From positions 1 to 64,000 of the forward strand of contig CABYNS010000002.1 of NCBI GenBank assembly GCA_902520335.1: DNA of 64,000 nt, given 5' to 3'. Shown here piece by piece: positions 17,998-30,152 of this stretch. Made by a program: the position numbers and the translations under genes. The notes beneath the pieces are model-generated. The model had not been told where the DNA came from. It did not search any database and saw only the letters and a program-made list of their open reading frames with translations. How positions within the stretch are numbered: position 1 is the stretch's first letter; each line of letters starts with the position of its first letter. The stretch is from an uncultured Pelagibacteraceae bacterium (GTDB taxonomy: Bacteria; Pseudomonadota; Alphaproteobacteria; Pelagibacterales; Pelagibacteraceae).

Positions 17998-19491
17998 ATG
18001 AAATTAATTGAACATTTTGTAGGTGGAAAGATAATTCCCGGAAGTTCAGATAAAAAAGGAAAAGTTTTTAACCCCGCTACTGGTGAACAGGAAAAGCAAG
18101 TAAGACTTGCCTCCTCAAGTGATTTAGATCAAGCAGTAGAGATTGCAAAAAAAGCTTTTGAGACATGGTCATTAAAACCTTCACTTCAAAGAGCAAGGAT
18201 AATGTTTAAATTTAAAGAGTTAATTGAAAAAAATTCTGATGAATTGACACAATTAATTGTTTCTGAACATGGAAAAGTTTATGAGGATGCAAAAGGCTCA
18301 TTAACACGAGGATTAGAAGTTGTAGAATTTGCTTGTGGAATTCCTCATTTACTTAAAGGAGAATTTTCAGAAAATGTAGGGACAGATGTTGACAGCTGGT
18401 CAATGCGTCAACCACTAGGTGTTGTTGCTGGAATAACACCATTTAATTTTCCAGCTATGGTCCCGATGTGGATGTTTCCAATTGCTATTGCATGTGGAAA
18501 TACATTTATATTAAAGCCATCAGAAAAAGACCCCTCTTGTGCAATAAGATTAGCAGAATTATTGAAAGAAGCTGGTCTTCCAGACGGTGTATTTAATGTG
18601 ATAAATGGAGACAGAGAAGCAGTAGATGCAATTTTAAATAACAAAGATATTAAAGCAGTTAGTTTTGTTGGTTCAACTCCTATTGCTAAATATATTTATG
18701 AAAATTCAGCAAAAAATGAAAAAAGAGTTCAGGCATTAGGAGGAGCTAAAAATCATTTAGTAGTAATGCCAGACTGTGATTTAGATGGTGCTGTGAATGG
18801 GTTAATGGGTGCAGCTTATGGCTCCGCTGGAGAAAGATGTATGGCTCAGTCAGTAGCTGTAGCAGTTGGTGATATTGGAGATGAACTAGTTTCTAGATTA
18901 TCAAAAAAAGCAGAGGCTTTAAAAGTTGGACCAGGAATGGACAAAAACTCAGAAATGGGCCCTTTAGTCACTAAAGAACATTTAGAAAAAGTAAAAACTT
19001 ATGTTGATTTGGGTGTAAAAGAGGGTGCGAAATTGGTTGTCGATGGAAGAAATTTAAAGTTACAAGGATATGAAAATGGCTTTTACATTGGCGGCTGTTT
19101 ATTTGATAACGTGAAAAAAGATATGAGGATTTATAAAGAGGAAATATTTGGCCCAGTTCTATCTGTAGTTAGAGTTAAAACTTTTGAGGAAGCTTCAAAA
19201 TTAATAAATGATCATGAATACGGAAATGGCGTAAGTATTTATACAAGAGATGGAGACGCTGGAAGAACATTTGCAAGCAAGATTCAAGTTGGAATGGTTG
19301 GTATAAATGTACCAATACCTGTTCCGATGGCTTTTCATAGTTTTGGTGGCTGGAAGAGGTCTTTGTTTGGAGATAGTGCGATGCATGGGATGGAAGGAAT
19401 AAAATTTTATACTAAATTAAAAACGATAACTTCAAGATGGCCCTCAGGAATTAGATCTAATGCTGAATTTGTGATGCCAACAATGAAATAA
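17998..19491 (+). CDS. mmsA: Methylmalonate-semialdehyde dehydrogenase (acylating)
   Basis: CoA-acylating aldehyde dehydrogenase that turns methylmalonate or malonate semialdehyde into propionyl- or acetyl-CoA. It has 497 residues. The N-terminal HFVGGK is typical of MmsA; GVVAGITPFNFPAMVPMWM, the cofactor loop SFVGSTPIAKYIY and the catalytic Cys281 in GSAGERCMAQS identify the subfamily. The conserved Glu of hydrolytic ALDHs is replaced in the ALGGAKNH segment, as expected for CoA-dependent members. It sits inside the TCA gene run, between sdhB and mdh. Confidence 0.95.
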   Translation: MKLIEHFVGGKIIPGSSDKKGKVFNPATGEQEKQVRLASSSDLDQAVEIAKKAFETWSLKPSLQRARIMFKFKELIEKNSDELTQLIVSEHGKVYEDAKGSLTRGLEVVEFACGIPHLLKGEFSENVGTDVDSWSMRQPLGVVAGITPFNFPAMVPMWMFPIAIACGNTFILKPSEKDPSCAIRLAELLKEAGLPDGVFNVINGDREAVDAILNNKDIKAVSFVGSTPIAKYIYENSAKNEKRVQALGGAKNHLVVMPDCDLDGAVNGLMGAAYGSAGERCMAQSVAVAVGDIGDELVSRLSKKAEALKVGPGMDKNSEMGPLVTKEHLEKVKTYVDLGVKEGAKLVVDGRNLKLQGYENGFYIGGCLFDNVKKDMRIYKEEIFGPVLSVVRVKTFEEASKLINDHEYGNGVSIYTRDGDAGRTFASKIQVGMVGINVPIPVPMAFHSFGGWKRSLFGDSAMHGMEGIKFYTKLKTITSRWPSGIRSNAEFVMPTMK

Positions 19492-19494
19492 TAA

Positions 19495-20459
<965 letters not shown>

Positions 20460-20460
<1 letters not shown>

Positions 20461-21620
20461 TGAATATACACGAGCATCAGGCAAAACAAATTTTAAAAAA
20501 ATTTGGAGCGATTGTACCAGAAGGTGTATTTGGTTTAACAGTTGAGGAACTTTTAAAGAAATGTAAGTCATTAAAAACAGAAAAATATGTTTTAAAAGCT
20601 CAAATTCATGCAGGTGGAAGAGGGAAAGCGGGAGGTGTTAAAATTCTGAATAATCTCGAAGAACTTGAGAAATCAGCCAAAGAGCTTTTAGGAAAAAAAT
20701 TAATAACTCATCAGACAGGACCTGAAGGAAGAGAAGTTAAAAGATTATATGTTGAAGTTTCATCACATATCGAGAAAGAATTTTATTTATCATGTTTGGT
20801 AGATAGAGCTACCTCAAAAATTGCTTTTATCTCTAGTGATCAAGGTGGAATGGACATAGAGGATGTAGCAAGCAAATCACCTGACAAAATTTTGACAACT
20901 AAAGTAGAATTAAAAGAAGAAATTTCAAATGAGGAGTGTGAAAAGATTATTCAAATATTTAAATTAGAGAACAATCCAAAAAACGAGGCAATATCTTTAA
21001 TTAAATCAATCTATAAGATGTTTGTTGAAACTGACGCAAATATGGTCGAAATAAACCCTTTAATACTCACAAAAGAAAAAAAAATTATTTGTTTAGATGC
21101 AAAGGTAAATTTTGATAGTAACGCTTTGTTTAGACATCCTGAAATTTTAGAACTTAGAGATTTGAATGAGGAAGATCCTACTGAAATTGAAGCTAGTAAA
21201 TATGACCTAGCTTATATCAAATTAGATGGCAACATTGGATGCATGGTTAATGGAGCTGGTTTAGCAATGGCCACTATGGATATAATAAAATTATATGGAG
21301 AGGAGCCAGCAAATTTTTTAGATGTTGGCGGGGGAGCATCAAAAGAAAAAGTCTCAGCAGCTTTTAAAATAATTTTGTCAGATAAAAATGTTAAAGGTAT
21401 ATTAATCAATATTTTTGGTGGCATAATGCGATGTGATGTTCTGGCTCAAGGTGTTGTAGATGCTGCAAAAGAAATGAAAATCAATGTCCCTTTAGTAGTA
21501 AGACTAGCTGGTACAAATTTTAAAGAGGGCAAACAAATTTTAGATACCTCAGGTTTAAAATTAATATCTGCTGAAAACTTGGATGATGCAGCAAAAAAAA
21601 TTGTTGAGGCAATTAAGTAA
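20460..21620 (+). CDS. sucC: Succinyl-CoA synthetase, beta subunit
   Basis: ATP-grasp subunit (386 residues) of succinyl-CoA ligase, which makes ATP or GTP from succinyl-CoA. It starts with the invariant NIHEHQAKQIL; the nucleotide-binding AQIHAGGRGKAGGVK and EINPLILT segments and the C-terminal GGIMRCDVLAQGVV power-helix region are intact. It is directly followed by sucD without a gap. Confidence 0.98.
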
Positions 21621-22496
21621 ATGTCAGTTTTAGTAAATAAAAATACTAGATTAATCTGTCAAGGATTTACAGGATCCCATGGAACATTTCACTCTGAGCA
21701 AGCAATTAAGTATGGAACAAATTTAGTTGGAGGAGTAACACCAAAAAAAGGTGGTCAAAAACATTTAGGCCTTCCAGTTTTTAATACAGTGAAAGAGGCA
21801 AAAGACTCTGAAGGAGCTAATGCAACAATGATATACGTCCCAGCCAAATTTGCAGCCTCAGCAATTATCGAAGCAATAGATGCATCTATAGAACTGATCG
21901 TATGTATAACTGAAGGTATCCCTGTTCAGGACATGTTAAAAGTTAAACAGAAATTAAATAATTCAAAAAGTAGACTGATTGGCCCCAACTGCCCAGGAGT
22001 CATAACTCCTGATGAGTGTAAAATCGGCATTATGCCTGGCAGCATTCATAAAAAAGGAACAGTTGGAATAGTTTCAAGATCAGGAACTTTAACCTATGAA
22101 GCAGTAGCGCAAACAACAGAAAATGGGCTAGGACAGTCAACTTGCATTGGAATTGGAGGCGATCCCATAAATGGTACAAATTTTATAGATTGTCTAGATC
22201 TATTTTTAAAAGACGAAGATACTCAATCGATTTTAATGATTGGTGAAATCGGTGGGACAGCCGAGGAAGAGGCTGCAGATTTTATTAATAATCATAAAAT
22301 AAAAAAACCAATTGTTGGATTTATAGCTGGCGTTACTGCTCCGCCAGGACGAAGAATGGGTCATGCAGGAGCCATAATATCAGGTGGAAAAGGTGGTGCG
22401 AAGGAAAAGATAAAAAAAATGGAGGATTGTGGAATAACTATGGCAAACTCCCCATCAAAGATTGGAAAAACATTATTAAGTAAATTGTCTAATTGA
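21621..22496 (+). CDS. sucD: Succinyl-CoA synthetase, alpha subunit
   Basis: CoA-binding subunit (291 residues) that carries the phosphohistidine intermediate. Motifs: [17 protein letters not shown] for CoA binding, [23 protein letters not shown], and the active-site His248 in [13 protein letters not shown]. It follows sucC immediately. A 35-bp gap precedes sucA. Confidence 0.98.
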   Translation: MSVLVNKNTRLICQGFTGSHGTFHSEQAIKYGTNLVGGVTPKKGGQKHLGLPVFNTVKEAKDSEGANATMIYVPAKFAASAIIEAIDASIELIVCITEGIPVQDMLKVKQKLNNSKSRLIGPNCPGVITPDECKIGIMPGSIHKKGTVGIVSRSGTLTYEAVAQTTENGLGQSTCIGIGGDPINGTNFIDCLDLFLKDEDTQSILMIGEIGGTAEEEAADFINNHKIKKPIVGFIAGVTAPPGRRMGHAGAIISGGKGGAKEKIKKMEDCGITMANSPSKIGKTLLSKLSN

Positions 22497-22531
22497 AAAA
22501 TTTCTTTCTAGGTCTATATTAATGAGTATCA

Positions 22532-25405
22532 ATGTCATCCTCTAAAAATCTCGAATTTGAAAAAACTGCTTTCTTAAGTAAATCCAATAGTGCTTTTATT
22601 GAAGATATGTATCTTAAGTTTGTTAATAACGATCCATCTTTGCCTGACAGTTGGAAAATTTATTTTAATCAGATTGGCGATGAAGCAGACATAATTGTAA
22701 ATGAAATAAATGGCCCTTCTTGGAATCCATCAAAAAAAGTGTCTATAAAAAAATCAGAAAATTTAAATAACAGTAACGAAAATCAAGATGAAGTAGTTTC
22801 AAGAGTTTCTAATGCAAATTCTATAAAGGCAGTTGCTATGATCAGGTCATACAGACAAAGAGGTCATTTGATCGCCAAATTAGATCCTTTAGGACTTTTA
22901 AAAGCAGATTATTTAGACGAACTTCACCCCGAGTCATATGGGTTTAGGAAAGAGGAGTATAATGATAAAATTTTTTTAGATGGGGTCATTAATAGGCAAC
23001 ATTCTAGTATTTCTGAAATTTTAAAATTTTTAAGGGACAAATATTGCGGGTCTTTAGGCTATGAATATATGCATATTTCAAATCCAACAGAAAGAAAATG
23101 GTTTAGAGATAGAGTTGAAAAATCTGATGACTTTAAATTTACTCAGAACGGAAAAGAGGCTATCCTTAAAAAACTAATTCAAGCTGAAGGCTTTGAAAAA
23201 TTTTTACATACAAAATATGTTGGTACAAAAAGATTTGGTTTAGATGGAGGTGAAAGCTTAATCCCTGCTCTTGAACAGATAATTAAAATTGGCGGTCAAT
23301 CAAAAATAAAAGAAGTTAAAATAGGAATGTCTCATCGAGGAAGACTTAATGTATTAGCCAATGTTCTACAAAAATCCTATAAAAGAATTTTTAATGAATT
23401 TGCTGGAGAGATAAGTTCAAAATCTGAAGATGACACAGGAGATGTAAAGTATCATTTAGGCGCGTCATCAAATAGAGAATTTGATGGAAACTCGGTTCAT
23501 GTAAGTTTAACAGATAATCCATCACACCTTGAAGCAGTAAACCCGGTAGTTTTAGGACAAACAAGAGCAAAACAATATTTTCATAAAGATAAAGAGAGAA
23601 ATAAAGTTATACCAATTTTAATTCATGGTGACGCTGCTTTTGCAGGCCAAGGGGTTGTAGCTGAATGTTTTGCTATGTCTGGTCTCCCAGGACATAATAC
23701 AGGTGGAACTATTCACATTATAGTTAATAACCAAATAGGATTTACAACAAGTCCAAGATTTGCAAGATCATCTCCTTATCCTTCTGATATTGCTAAAATG
23801 GTTGAAGCACCAATCATTCATGTTAATGGCGATGATCCTGAGGCGGTTGTTTATGCTGCAAGAATAGCAACTGACTTTAGATTAAAATTTAACAGAGATG
23901 TTGTAATTGACTTAATTTGTTATCGAAGATTTGGTCATAATGAGGGGGATGAACCATCTTTTACTCAACCACTTATGTATAAAAAAATCCGTTCACATCC
24001 CTCACCTATCCAAGTTTATAGTGAAAAATTAGTGAAGGAAGGGTCAATTACAGATGATTATTTAAAAAAATCAATAAAAGAATTCAAGGACTTACTTGAT
24101 GATCAGTATAAAAATGCAAAAAATTATAAGCCTAAAATTGAATGGTTTGAAGGCACATGGTCAAGATATAAACCTGAGAGAGGAAAAGATAAAAGGGGTG
24201 TTACAGGTTATGATATTAAAAAACTTAAAGGTATTTCCGAAAAGATAAATACAATTCCAAAAGAAATTAATATCCACAAAACTATTGCAAAAGTCTTAGA
24301 AAATAGAAGATTAAGCGTAAATAATGAGGAAAAAATTGATTGGTCTACTGCTGAAGCCTTAGCATTTGGATCTTTGTTAGAGGAAGGGTATCCAGTTAGA
24401 TTGGTTGGTCAAGACTCGGGGAGAGGTACATTTAGTCAAAGACATTCAGTATTAAGAAATCAAATAGATAACTCTCGATATGTACCACTAAACAAAATAT
24501 CTCAAAAACAAAAAAATTTTGAAATTGTAGATAGTTTCTTATCTGAATTAGCTGTCCTAGGTTTTGAATATGGCTATAGCTTAGTTGAACCAAATACACT
24601 AACAATTTGGGAGGCTCAATTCGGTGATTTTGCTAATGGTGCACAAGTAGTTATAGATCAATTTATCGCTTCAGGAGAAAGAAAATGGTCAAGAGCATCT
24701 GGATTAGTTATGTTGTTACCACATGGCTATGAAGGCCAAGGTCCTGAACATTCTTCTGCTCGATTAGAAAGATTTTTACAGTTATGTTCAAATGACAACA
24801 TGCAGGTGATGAATTGCACAACACCAGCAAATTATTTTCATGCATTAAGAAGACAAATGCATCGAGATTTCAGAAAACCTTTAATTATAATGACTCCAAA
24901 ATCTTTACTTAGACACAAACATTGTGTTTCAAACTTAATTGATTTTAGCAAACAAAATACTTTTCATAGAGTTTTGTGGGACCATGCAACAGATCCAAAG
25001 GTAAAAGGTTTTATTAAATTGAAAAAAAAGGAAAAAATTAAAAAAGTAATTTTATGTTCAGGAAAAATCTATTTTGATTTGCTTGAAGCTAGAGAAAAAT
25101 TTAAAAGAAATGATCTTATATTTTATAGAATTGAGCAACTTTATCCTTTTCCAGTTAAGGCACTTGCAAAAGAGCTTAAACCTTATGCTAAAAAAGGTAA
25201 ATTTTATTGGTGTCAGGAAGAGCCAAAAAATATGGGTGCTTGGTTTTCAGTACGAGATTATATCCAATGGACATTAGATAATATAAAGGCTAATAATAAA
25301 CAGATTTCTTATATTGGAAGAAGTCCAGATGCATCACCAGCTACTGGTTATGCAAAAAGACATGTTTCACAACAACAAGAAATTATTAAGAAGGTTTTTG
25401 AATAA
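22532..25405 (+). CDS. sucA: 2-oxoglutarate dehydrogenase E1 component
   Basis: Thiamine-diphosphate-dependent decarboxylase of the 2-oxoglutarate dehydrogenase complex, 957 residues, near full length. The N-terminus has the E2-binding pattern FVNNDPSLPDSWKIYF; further landmarks are GMSHRGRLNVLANVL, the THDP-binding GDAAFAGQGVVAE plus NNQIGFTT, CYRRFGHNEGDEP, and the C-terminal LPHGYEGQGPEHSSARLERF. It sits between sucD and the E2 gene, within the TCA operon. Confidence 0.98.
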   Translation: MSSSKNLEFEKTAFLSKSNSAFIEDMYLKFVNNDPSLPDSWKIYFNQIGDEADIIVNEINGPSWNPSKKVSIKKSENLNNSNENQDEVVSRVSNANSIKAVAMIRSYRQRGHLIAKLDPLGLLKADYLDELHPESYGFRKEEYNDKIFLDGVINRQHSSISEILKFLRDKYCGSLGYEYMHISNPTERKWFRDRVEKSDDFKFTQNGKEAILKKLIQAEGFEKFLHTKYVGTKRFGLDGGESLIPALEQIIKIGGQSKIKEVKIGMSHRGRLNVLANVLQKSYKRIFNEFAGEISSKSEDDTGDVKYHLGASSNREFDGNSVHVSLTDNPSHLEAVNPVVLGQTRAKQYFHKDKERNKVIPILIHGDAAFAGQGVVAECFAMSGLPGHNTGGTIHIIVNNQIGFTTSPRFARSSPYPSDIAKMVEAPIIHVNGDDPEAVVYAARIATDFRLKFNRDVVIDLICYRRFGHNEGDEPSFTQPLMYKKIRSHPSPIQVYSEKLVKEGSITDDYLKKSIKEFKDLLDDQYKNAKNYKPKIEWFEGTWSRYKPERGKDKRGVTGYDIKKLKGISEKINTIPKEINIHKTIAKVLENRRLSVNNEEKIDWSTAEALAFGSLLEEGYPVRLVGQDSGRGTFSQRHSVLRNQIDNSRYVPLNKISQKQKNFEIVDSFLSELAVLGFEYGYSLVEPNTLTIWEAQFGDFANGAQVVIDQFIASGERKWSRASGLVMLLPHGYEGQGPEHSSARLERFLQLCSNDNMQVMNCTTPANYFHALRRQMHRDFRKPLIIMTPKSLLRHKHCVSNLIDFSKQNTFHRVLWDHATDPKVKGFIKLKKKEKIKKVILCSGKIYFDLLEAREKFKRNDLIFYRIEQLYPFPVKALAKELKPYAKKGKFYWCQEEPKNMGAWFSVRDYIQWTLDNIKANNKQISYIGRSPDASPATGYAKRHVSQQQEIIKKVFE

Positions 25406-25411
25406 TTTGAA

Positions 25412-26737
25412 ATGAGTGAAAAAATTTTAGTCCCAGTTTTAGGTGAGAGTATTACAGAAGCTACAGTATCTAAATGGTTAAAGAATAAAGGAGAAACGGT
25501 TGATGCAGATGAGCCTATTGTCGAACTAGAAACTGACAAAGTCAATCTAGAGGTGCCGTCACCTGTTACAGGAAAATTAAATGAAATTAACTTCCAAGAT
25601 GGATCGACTGTAAAAGTTGGAGAAATTTTAGGTTCAGTTACTGAAGTTGAAGGTGAAATTAAAAAATCGAATGAAATAAAGAAAATCCAGCCTTCAAATT
25701 TACAGAAAAATGAGGAACTTAAAGAAAAAGATAATGTAATAAAGTTAGATCCAATTAAAGAACAGACAGAATTAGATTTATTTGAGGAAAAGAATAATAA
25801 AAACGAAGTAAATGAAGAGCCACTTGTTTTAACAGAGGAAGTAAAAAATACTAAAATAGAGGAAAATTCTAAAGAGGAAAACCAAAAATTATCCCCAGCT
25901 GTAAGAAAAATGGTCAACGAAAATAATATTGATATTAAGTCAGTAAAAGGATCTGGAAAAGATGGAAGAATTCTTAAAGGTGACTTAATAAGTTTGATGG
26001 GAGTTAATCCTCCACCTTCAGAAAGAAAAATTAAATATGGTCAAGAAGAGCGTATTAAAATGACCAGGTTAAGACAAACTATAGCTAAAAGACTTAAGCA
26101 AGCGCAGGAAAATGCAGCTTTACTTACCACTTTTAATGAAGTGGATATGACAAATATAATGAATATGAGAAAAGAAAATCAAGAGGATTTCCAAAATCGA
26201 TATGGTATTAAGCTTGGTTTCATGTCATTTTTTGTAAAGGCTTGCATAGTAGCTTTAAAAAATTTTCCTGCTGTCAATGCTGAGATTGATAACGATACAA
26301 TTGTTTACAAAAATTATTACAATATAAGTTTTGCAGTTGGAACAGATAAAGGCCTCGTAGTTCCAGTTTTGAAAAATGCAGATGAACTATCTTTTGCAGA
26401 TATTGAAAAGAATATTAAAGAAATTTCTGAAAAGGCAAAAGACGGAAAACTTGTAATTGAAGATCTTCAAGGAGGCACTTTTACTATTAGTAATGGTGGA
26501 GTTTATGGTTCAATGCTTTCAACTCCAATTTTGAATTTACCTCAGTCTGGAGTGTTAGGGATGCACAATATTGTTGATAGACCCATTGTAGTTGATGGAG
26601 AAATCAAGATTCGACCAGTAATGTATTTAGCTTTATCTTATGATCATAGAATTATTGACGGTAAAGAGTCTGTATCATTTCTTAAAATGATTAAAGAAAG
26701 TCTTGAGGACCCTAGAAGGTTATTTTTGGATATTTAG
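25412..26737 (+). CDS. sucB: 2-oxoglutarate dehydrogenase E2 (dihydrolipoyl succinyltransferase)
   Basis: Core of the 2-oxoglutarate dehydrogenase complex (441 residues). One N-terminal lipoyl domain has its lipoylation site at Lys43 in ETDKVNLEV. An acidic linker rich in Glu, Lys and Asn (about 80-150) leads to the E1/E3-binding domain [15 protein letters not shown]. The catalytic acyltransferase domain ends with [13 protein letters not shown], which contains the active-site His and Asp. It lies 6 bp after sucA and one base before lpd. Confidence 0.97.
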   Translation: MSEKILVPVLGESITEATVSKWLKNKGETVDADEPIVELETDKVNLEVPSPVTGKLNEINFQDGSTVKVGEILGSVTEVEGEIKKSNEIKKIQPSNLQKNEELKEKDNVIKLDPIKEQTELDLFEEKNNKNEVNEEPLVLTEEVKNTKIEENSKEENQKLSPAVRKMVNENNIDIKSVKGSGKDGRILKGDLISLMGVNPPPSERKIKYGQEERIKMTRLRQTIAKRLKQAQENAALLTTFNEVDMTNIMNMRKENQEDFQNRYGIKLGFMSFFVKACIVALKNFPAVNAEIDNDTIVYKNYYNISFAVGTDKGLVVPVLKNADELSFADIEKNIKEISEKAKDGKLVIEDLQGGTFTISNGGVYGSMLSTPILNLPQSGVLGMHNIVDRPIVVDGEIKIRPVMYLALSYDHRIIDGKESVSFLKMIKESLEDPRRLFLDI

Positions 26738-26738
26738 A

Positions 26739-28139
26739 ATGTCGGAAAAATTTCAAGCAGTAGTTATAGGAGGTGGCCCAGGAGGTTATGTTTGCGCAAT
26801 TAGACTTGCCCAATTAGGTTTAAAAACTGCATGTATAGAGTCCAGGGGATCTCTTGGTGGTACATGCCTAAATATTGGTTGTATCCCTTCAAAAAGCTTG
26901 CTTAATTTATCTGAGGAATTTCACAAAGTTAAAGGTTTGGCAAATAAAGGTATTGAAATAGGAGAAGTAAAACTAAATCTTGATAAAATGATGAAGAGCA
27001 AGGACAAAGCAGTCACTGTTCTTACAAAAGGTGTAGAATTTCTTCTAAAAAAAAACAAAGTTACCTATTTTAAAGGTCATGGAAGTTTTAAATCAAAAAA
27101 TGAAATCTTAATAAAAGATGATCAAAAAAAAGAAACCATAATTCAAACTGAAAAAACAGTTATAGCCACAGGATCTGTACCAGTATCTCTACCGGGCGTC
27201 GAAATAGATGAAAAAATAATAGTTTCATCAACTGGAGCTCTAAAATTAGAAAAAGTGCCCAATAAAATGGTTGTTGTTGGTGGAGGTTATATCGGCTTAG
27301 AGATGGGATCAGTGTGGTCAAGACTTGGTGCGAAAGTAGAAGTTGTTGAGTTCTTGGATCATATAACACCTGGTATGGATAAAGAAATTTCGTCTGAGTT
27401 TATGAAAATTCTTAAAAAGCAAGGAATGAAGTTTAATATGCAAAATAAAGTTGAAACAATTCAAAAAAATAATTCAGGCGCAGTGGTCTCAACAATTGAT
27501 AAAGATGGAAATAAAAATAATTTTGAATGTGATGTAGTTTTAATTTCAGTTGGTAGAAAGCCAAATACAGATGGTTTAAATTTAAAAAATGCCGGGGTGG
27601 GTTTAGATGAAAAAAATAGAATAAAAACTGATAAGAAATTTAAAACAAATATTGAAAATATTTATGCAATAGGTGATGTGATTGTTGGACCCATGCTTGC
27701 ACATAAGGCTGAAGATGAGGGTATAGCAGTTGCAGAAAATATTGTAGGTCAATCAGGTCATGTAAACTATGATACAATACCAGGTGTGGTGTATACCTCA
27801 CCAGAGGTTGCCTCAATTGGGAAAACAGAGGAGCAATTAAAAGAATTAAATAAAAGTTATAAGGTTGGTAAATTTTCATTCATGGCCAACTCTAGAGCTA
27901 AAGCTATAGATGATGCAGAAGGTTTTGTGAAAATTCTTGCAGATGCTGAGACAGATAAAGTTTTAGGCGCACATATAATTGGCCCTCATGCTGGAGAATT
28001 AATTGCTGAAATCGGTGTTGCAATGGAATTTGGTGCAAGCGCTGAGGATATAGCAAGAACCTGCCATGCTCACCCAACTTTTTCTGAAGCTGTCAAAGAA
28101 GCTGCGTTATCAGTAGATAAAAGAGCAATACACTCTTAA
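26739..28139 (+). CDS. lpd: Dihydrolipoamide dehydrogenase (E3)
   Basis: FAD/NAD flavoprotein that reoxidises the lipoyl groups of E2. ATG 26739 yields 466 residues starting before the AVVIGGGPGGYVCAIRLA fold; the longer in-frame start at 26703 would overlap sucB. The redox-active disulfide lies in GGTCLNIGCIPSK, the NAD fold is VVVGGGYIGLEMGSVW, and the C-terminal HAHPTFSEAVKEAA carries the catalytic His. It completes mdh-sucCDAB-lpd and may also serve other 2-oxoacid dehydrogenases. Confidence 0.97.
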   Translation: MSEKFQAVVIGGGPGGYVCAIRLAQLGLKTACIESRGSLGGTCLNIGCIPSKSLLNLSEEFHKVKGLANKGIEIGEVKLNLDKMMKSKDKAVTVLTKGVEFLLKKNKVTYFKGHGSFKSKNEILIKDDQKKETIIQTEKTVIATGSVPVSLPGVEIDEKIIVSSTGALKLEKVPNKMVVVGGGYIGLEMGSVWSRLGAKVEVVEFLDHITPGMDKEISSEFMKILKKQGMKFNMQNKVETIQKNNSGAVVSTIDKDGNKNNFECDVVLISVGRKPNTDGLNLKNAGVGLDEKNRIKTDKKFKTNIENIYAIGDVIVGPMLAHKAEDEGIAVAENIVGQSGHVNYDTIPGVVYTSPEVASIGKTEEQLKELNKSYKVGKFSFMANSRAKAIDDAEGFVKILADAETDKVLGAHIIGPHAGELIAEIGVAMEFGASAEDIARTCHAHPTFSEAVKEAALSVDKRAIHS

Positions 28140-28161
28140 TTTTTTTTCATATTATAAAAAT

Positions 28162-30117
28162 ATGAAATACCCGATTCTACTACCTAATATTTTTAATCAT
28201 CCTTTTACTTATGAAAGTGAAATTGATCTTAAGCTAGGTGAATTTGTTCTAGTCCCTTTTGGAAAATCTAAAATAACAGGTGTGGTATGGGATGAATTTG
28301 AAAAAAACGACAATAAGAAATTTAAAATAAAAAGTATTCAAAAAAAATTAGACGTAGCTCCACTAAAGAAAGACACAATAAATTTTTTAAATTGGTTTGC
28401 TGAGTATAATTTAATACCAAAGGGAATGGCGTTAAAACTAGTTTTATTGAGCAGTAATGCAATAGAGAAAATGGAAAAAAAAATTTATGAACCGTATAAT
28501 AATAAAATAAAAAAAAATTCCTTTAAACTATCTATTAATCAAATCAGATCCTTAGAAAAAATGAGTTATTCAAATCAAAAATTTAGAGTTCATGTTTTAC
28601 AAGGAACAACAGGATCGGGTAAGACTTTAGTTTATTTTGAGGCGTTAAAATCTTTAATAGAGAAGGGTTTTCAATCATTAATTCTTTTACCAGAAATAGG
28701 TTTGACCAGTCAGTTTGAGCAAAAATTTTCAGAATATTTTGGATTTAATCCAGCGATTTGGCACTCTGGTATCTCAAAAAAGAAAAAAGAAATAATTTGG
28801 AGTGGCATTTCCTGTGGTGAAATTAAAGTTGTCATTGGTGCAAGATCTTCTTTATTTTTACCGTTTAAAAAATTAGGAATAATAATTGTTGATGAGGAAC
28901 ATGATCAATCTTTCAAACAAGATGAAGGTGTTACATATAATGCACGAGATATGGCAATTTCAAGAGCATCATTTGAAAACATTCCTGTCAACTTGATTAC
29001 AGCTGTTCCTTCCATAGAAACTTTTGAAAATATTAAAACGGGAAAATATGAAGTCTCTAGACTAAGTGAAAGGTATAGAAATGCTGCACTACCCAATTAT
29101 GAAATCATTAATTTAAATAATACAAAACTTGAGAAGCAATCATGGTTATCAGCGAAAATAATTGAAAAAGTTAATCTACATCTTGAAAAAAAAGATCAAG
29201 TTTTGTTTTTTTTGAATAGAAGAGGTTTTTCACCTAACGCATTATGTAACAAATGTTTTTCAAGCTTCACATGCCCAAATTGTACAATAAATTTAGTTTA
29301 TCATAAGAATAAAAATAATTTGATATGTCATTATTGTGGTTTCAAATCACAGTTAAAAAGAAATTGTAAGAAAGGTGATAATTGTGAATTTGTCTTTAGC
29401 GGACCAGGTGTTGAAAGAATTTCTGAGGAAGTTAAAAGAAAGTTTCCTGGAAAAAAAATTGATATTTTCTCAAGTGATACGATGAATAAAAAAGACTCAA
29501 AAGAAAAAATTAGAAAAATAATTAATAATGAAATTCAGATTTTAGTAGGAACTCAATTAATATCAAAAGGTTTTCATTTTCCTCACTTGAATTGTATTGT
29601 TGTTGTAGATATTAATCTTTCATCTCATGGTCACGATCTAAGAGGGGCTGAAAAGAATTTACAACTTTATCATCAGCTTTCAGGAAGAGCTGGTAGAACT
29701 GGAAAACCAGCGACAGTTTATTTTCAAACCTATGAAAATAATTCTAAAATGATCTCTGAAATAACAAACGAAAATCCAGATATCTTTTTAGAAAGAGAGT
29801 TAGAAATAAGAAAAAAAAATAAACTTCCTCCTTATCAAAGATTTATTTCTTTAATCCTCACAGGAGAAAATGAAAAAAAATTAGAAAAAGAAGCTTTTAA
29901 TTTCAAGAATTTTATTGCAAACAAAATTAACGGCAAAATTTTGGGTCCTGTGAATGCACCAATATTTAGAATAAAAAAAAAATTTAGGATAAGACTTTTG
30001 ATAAGAGGATCAAAATCAATGAAAATGCAAAATTCTTTAGCTAAAATTATTCCAAAATATAAATTTTTTAAGGGAATAAAACTTTCAGTTGATGTTGATC
30101 CAATAAACTTCAATTAA
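28162..30117 (+). CDS. priA: Primosomal protein N' (replication restart helicase PriA)
   Basis: DEAH-type 3'-5' helicase that reloads the replisome at stalled forks. At 651 residues it is shorter than the roughly 730 of E. coli, but its parts are present: the N-terminal 3'-end-binding domain, Walker A GTTGSGKTLVY, the DEEHD box, zinc-binding cysteines between about residues 370 and 415 (CNKC, CPNC, CHYC, NCKKGDNC) and the helicase motif HQLSGRAGRTG. It lies 22 bp after lpd. As in many alphaproteobacteria it is just upstream of the atp genes. Confidence 0.96.
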   Translation: MKYPILLPNIFNHPFTYESEIDLKLGEFVLVPFGKSKITGVVWDEFEKNDNKKFKIKSIQKKLDVAPLKKDTINFLNWFAEYNLIPKGMALKLVLLSSNAIEKMEKKIYEPYNNKIKKNSFKLSINQIRSLEKMSYSNQKFRVHVLQGTTGSGKTLVYFEALKSLIEKGFQSLILLPEIGLTSQFEQKFSEYFGFNPAIWHSGISKKKKEIIWSGISCGEIKVVIGARSSLFLPFKKLGIIIVDEEHDQSFKQDEGVTYNARDMAISRASFENIPVNLITAVPSIETFENIKTGKYEVSRLSERYRNAALPNYEIINLNNTKLEKQSWLSAKIIEKVNLHLEKKDQVLFFLNRRGFSPNALCNKCFSSFTCPNCTINLVYHKNKNNLICHYCGFKSQLKRNCKKGDNCEFVFSGPGVERISEEVKRKFPGKKIDIFSSDTMNKKDSKEKIRKIINNEIQILVGTQLISKGFHFPHLNCIVVVDINLSSHGHDLRGAEKNLQLYHQLSGRAGRTGKPATVYFQTYENNSKMISEITNENPDIFLERELEIRKKNKLPPYQRFISLILTGENEKKLEKEAFNFKNFIANKINGKILGPVNAPIFRIKKKFRIRLLIRGSKSMKMQNSLAKIIPKYKFFKGIKLSVDVDPINFN

Positions 30118-30152
30118 CGAATAAAAAGAGGCATTTTTGACATATCAGTCAC

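Noticed and set aside
26703-26738. Upstream start for lpd inside sucB
   Set aside because: The extension is encoded by the sucB 3' end in another frame; ATG 26739 directly precedes the FAD-binding fold.
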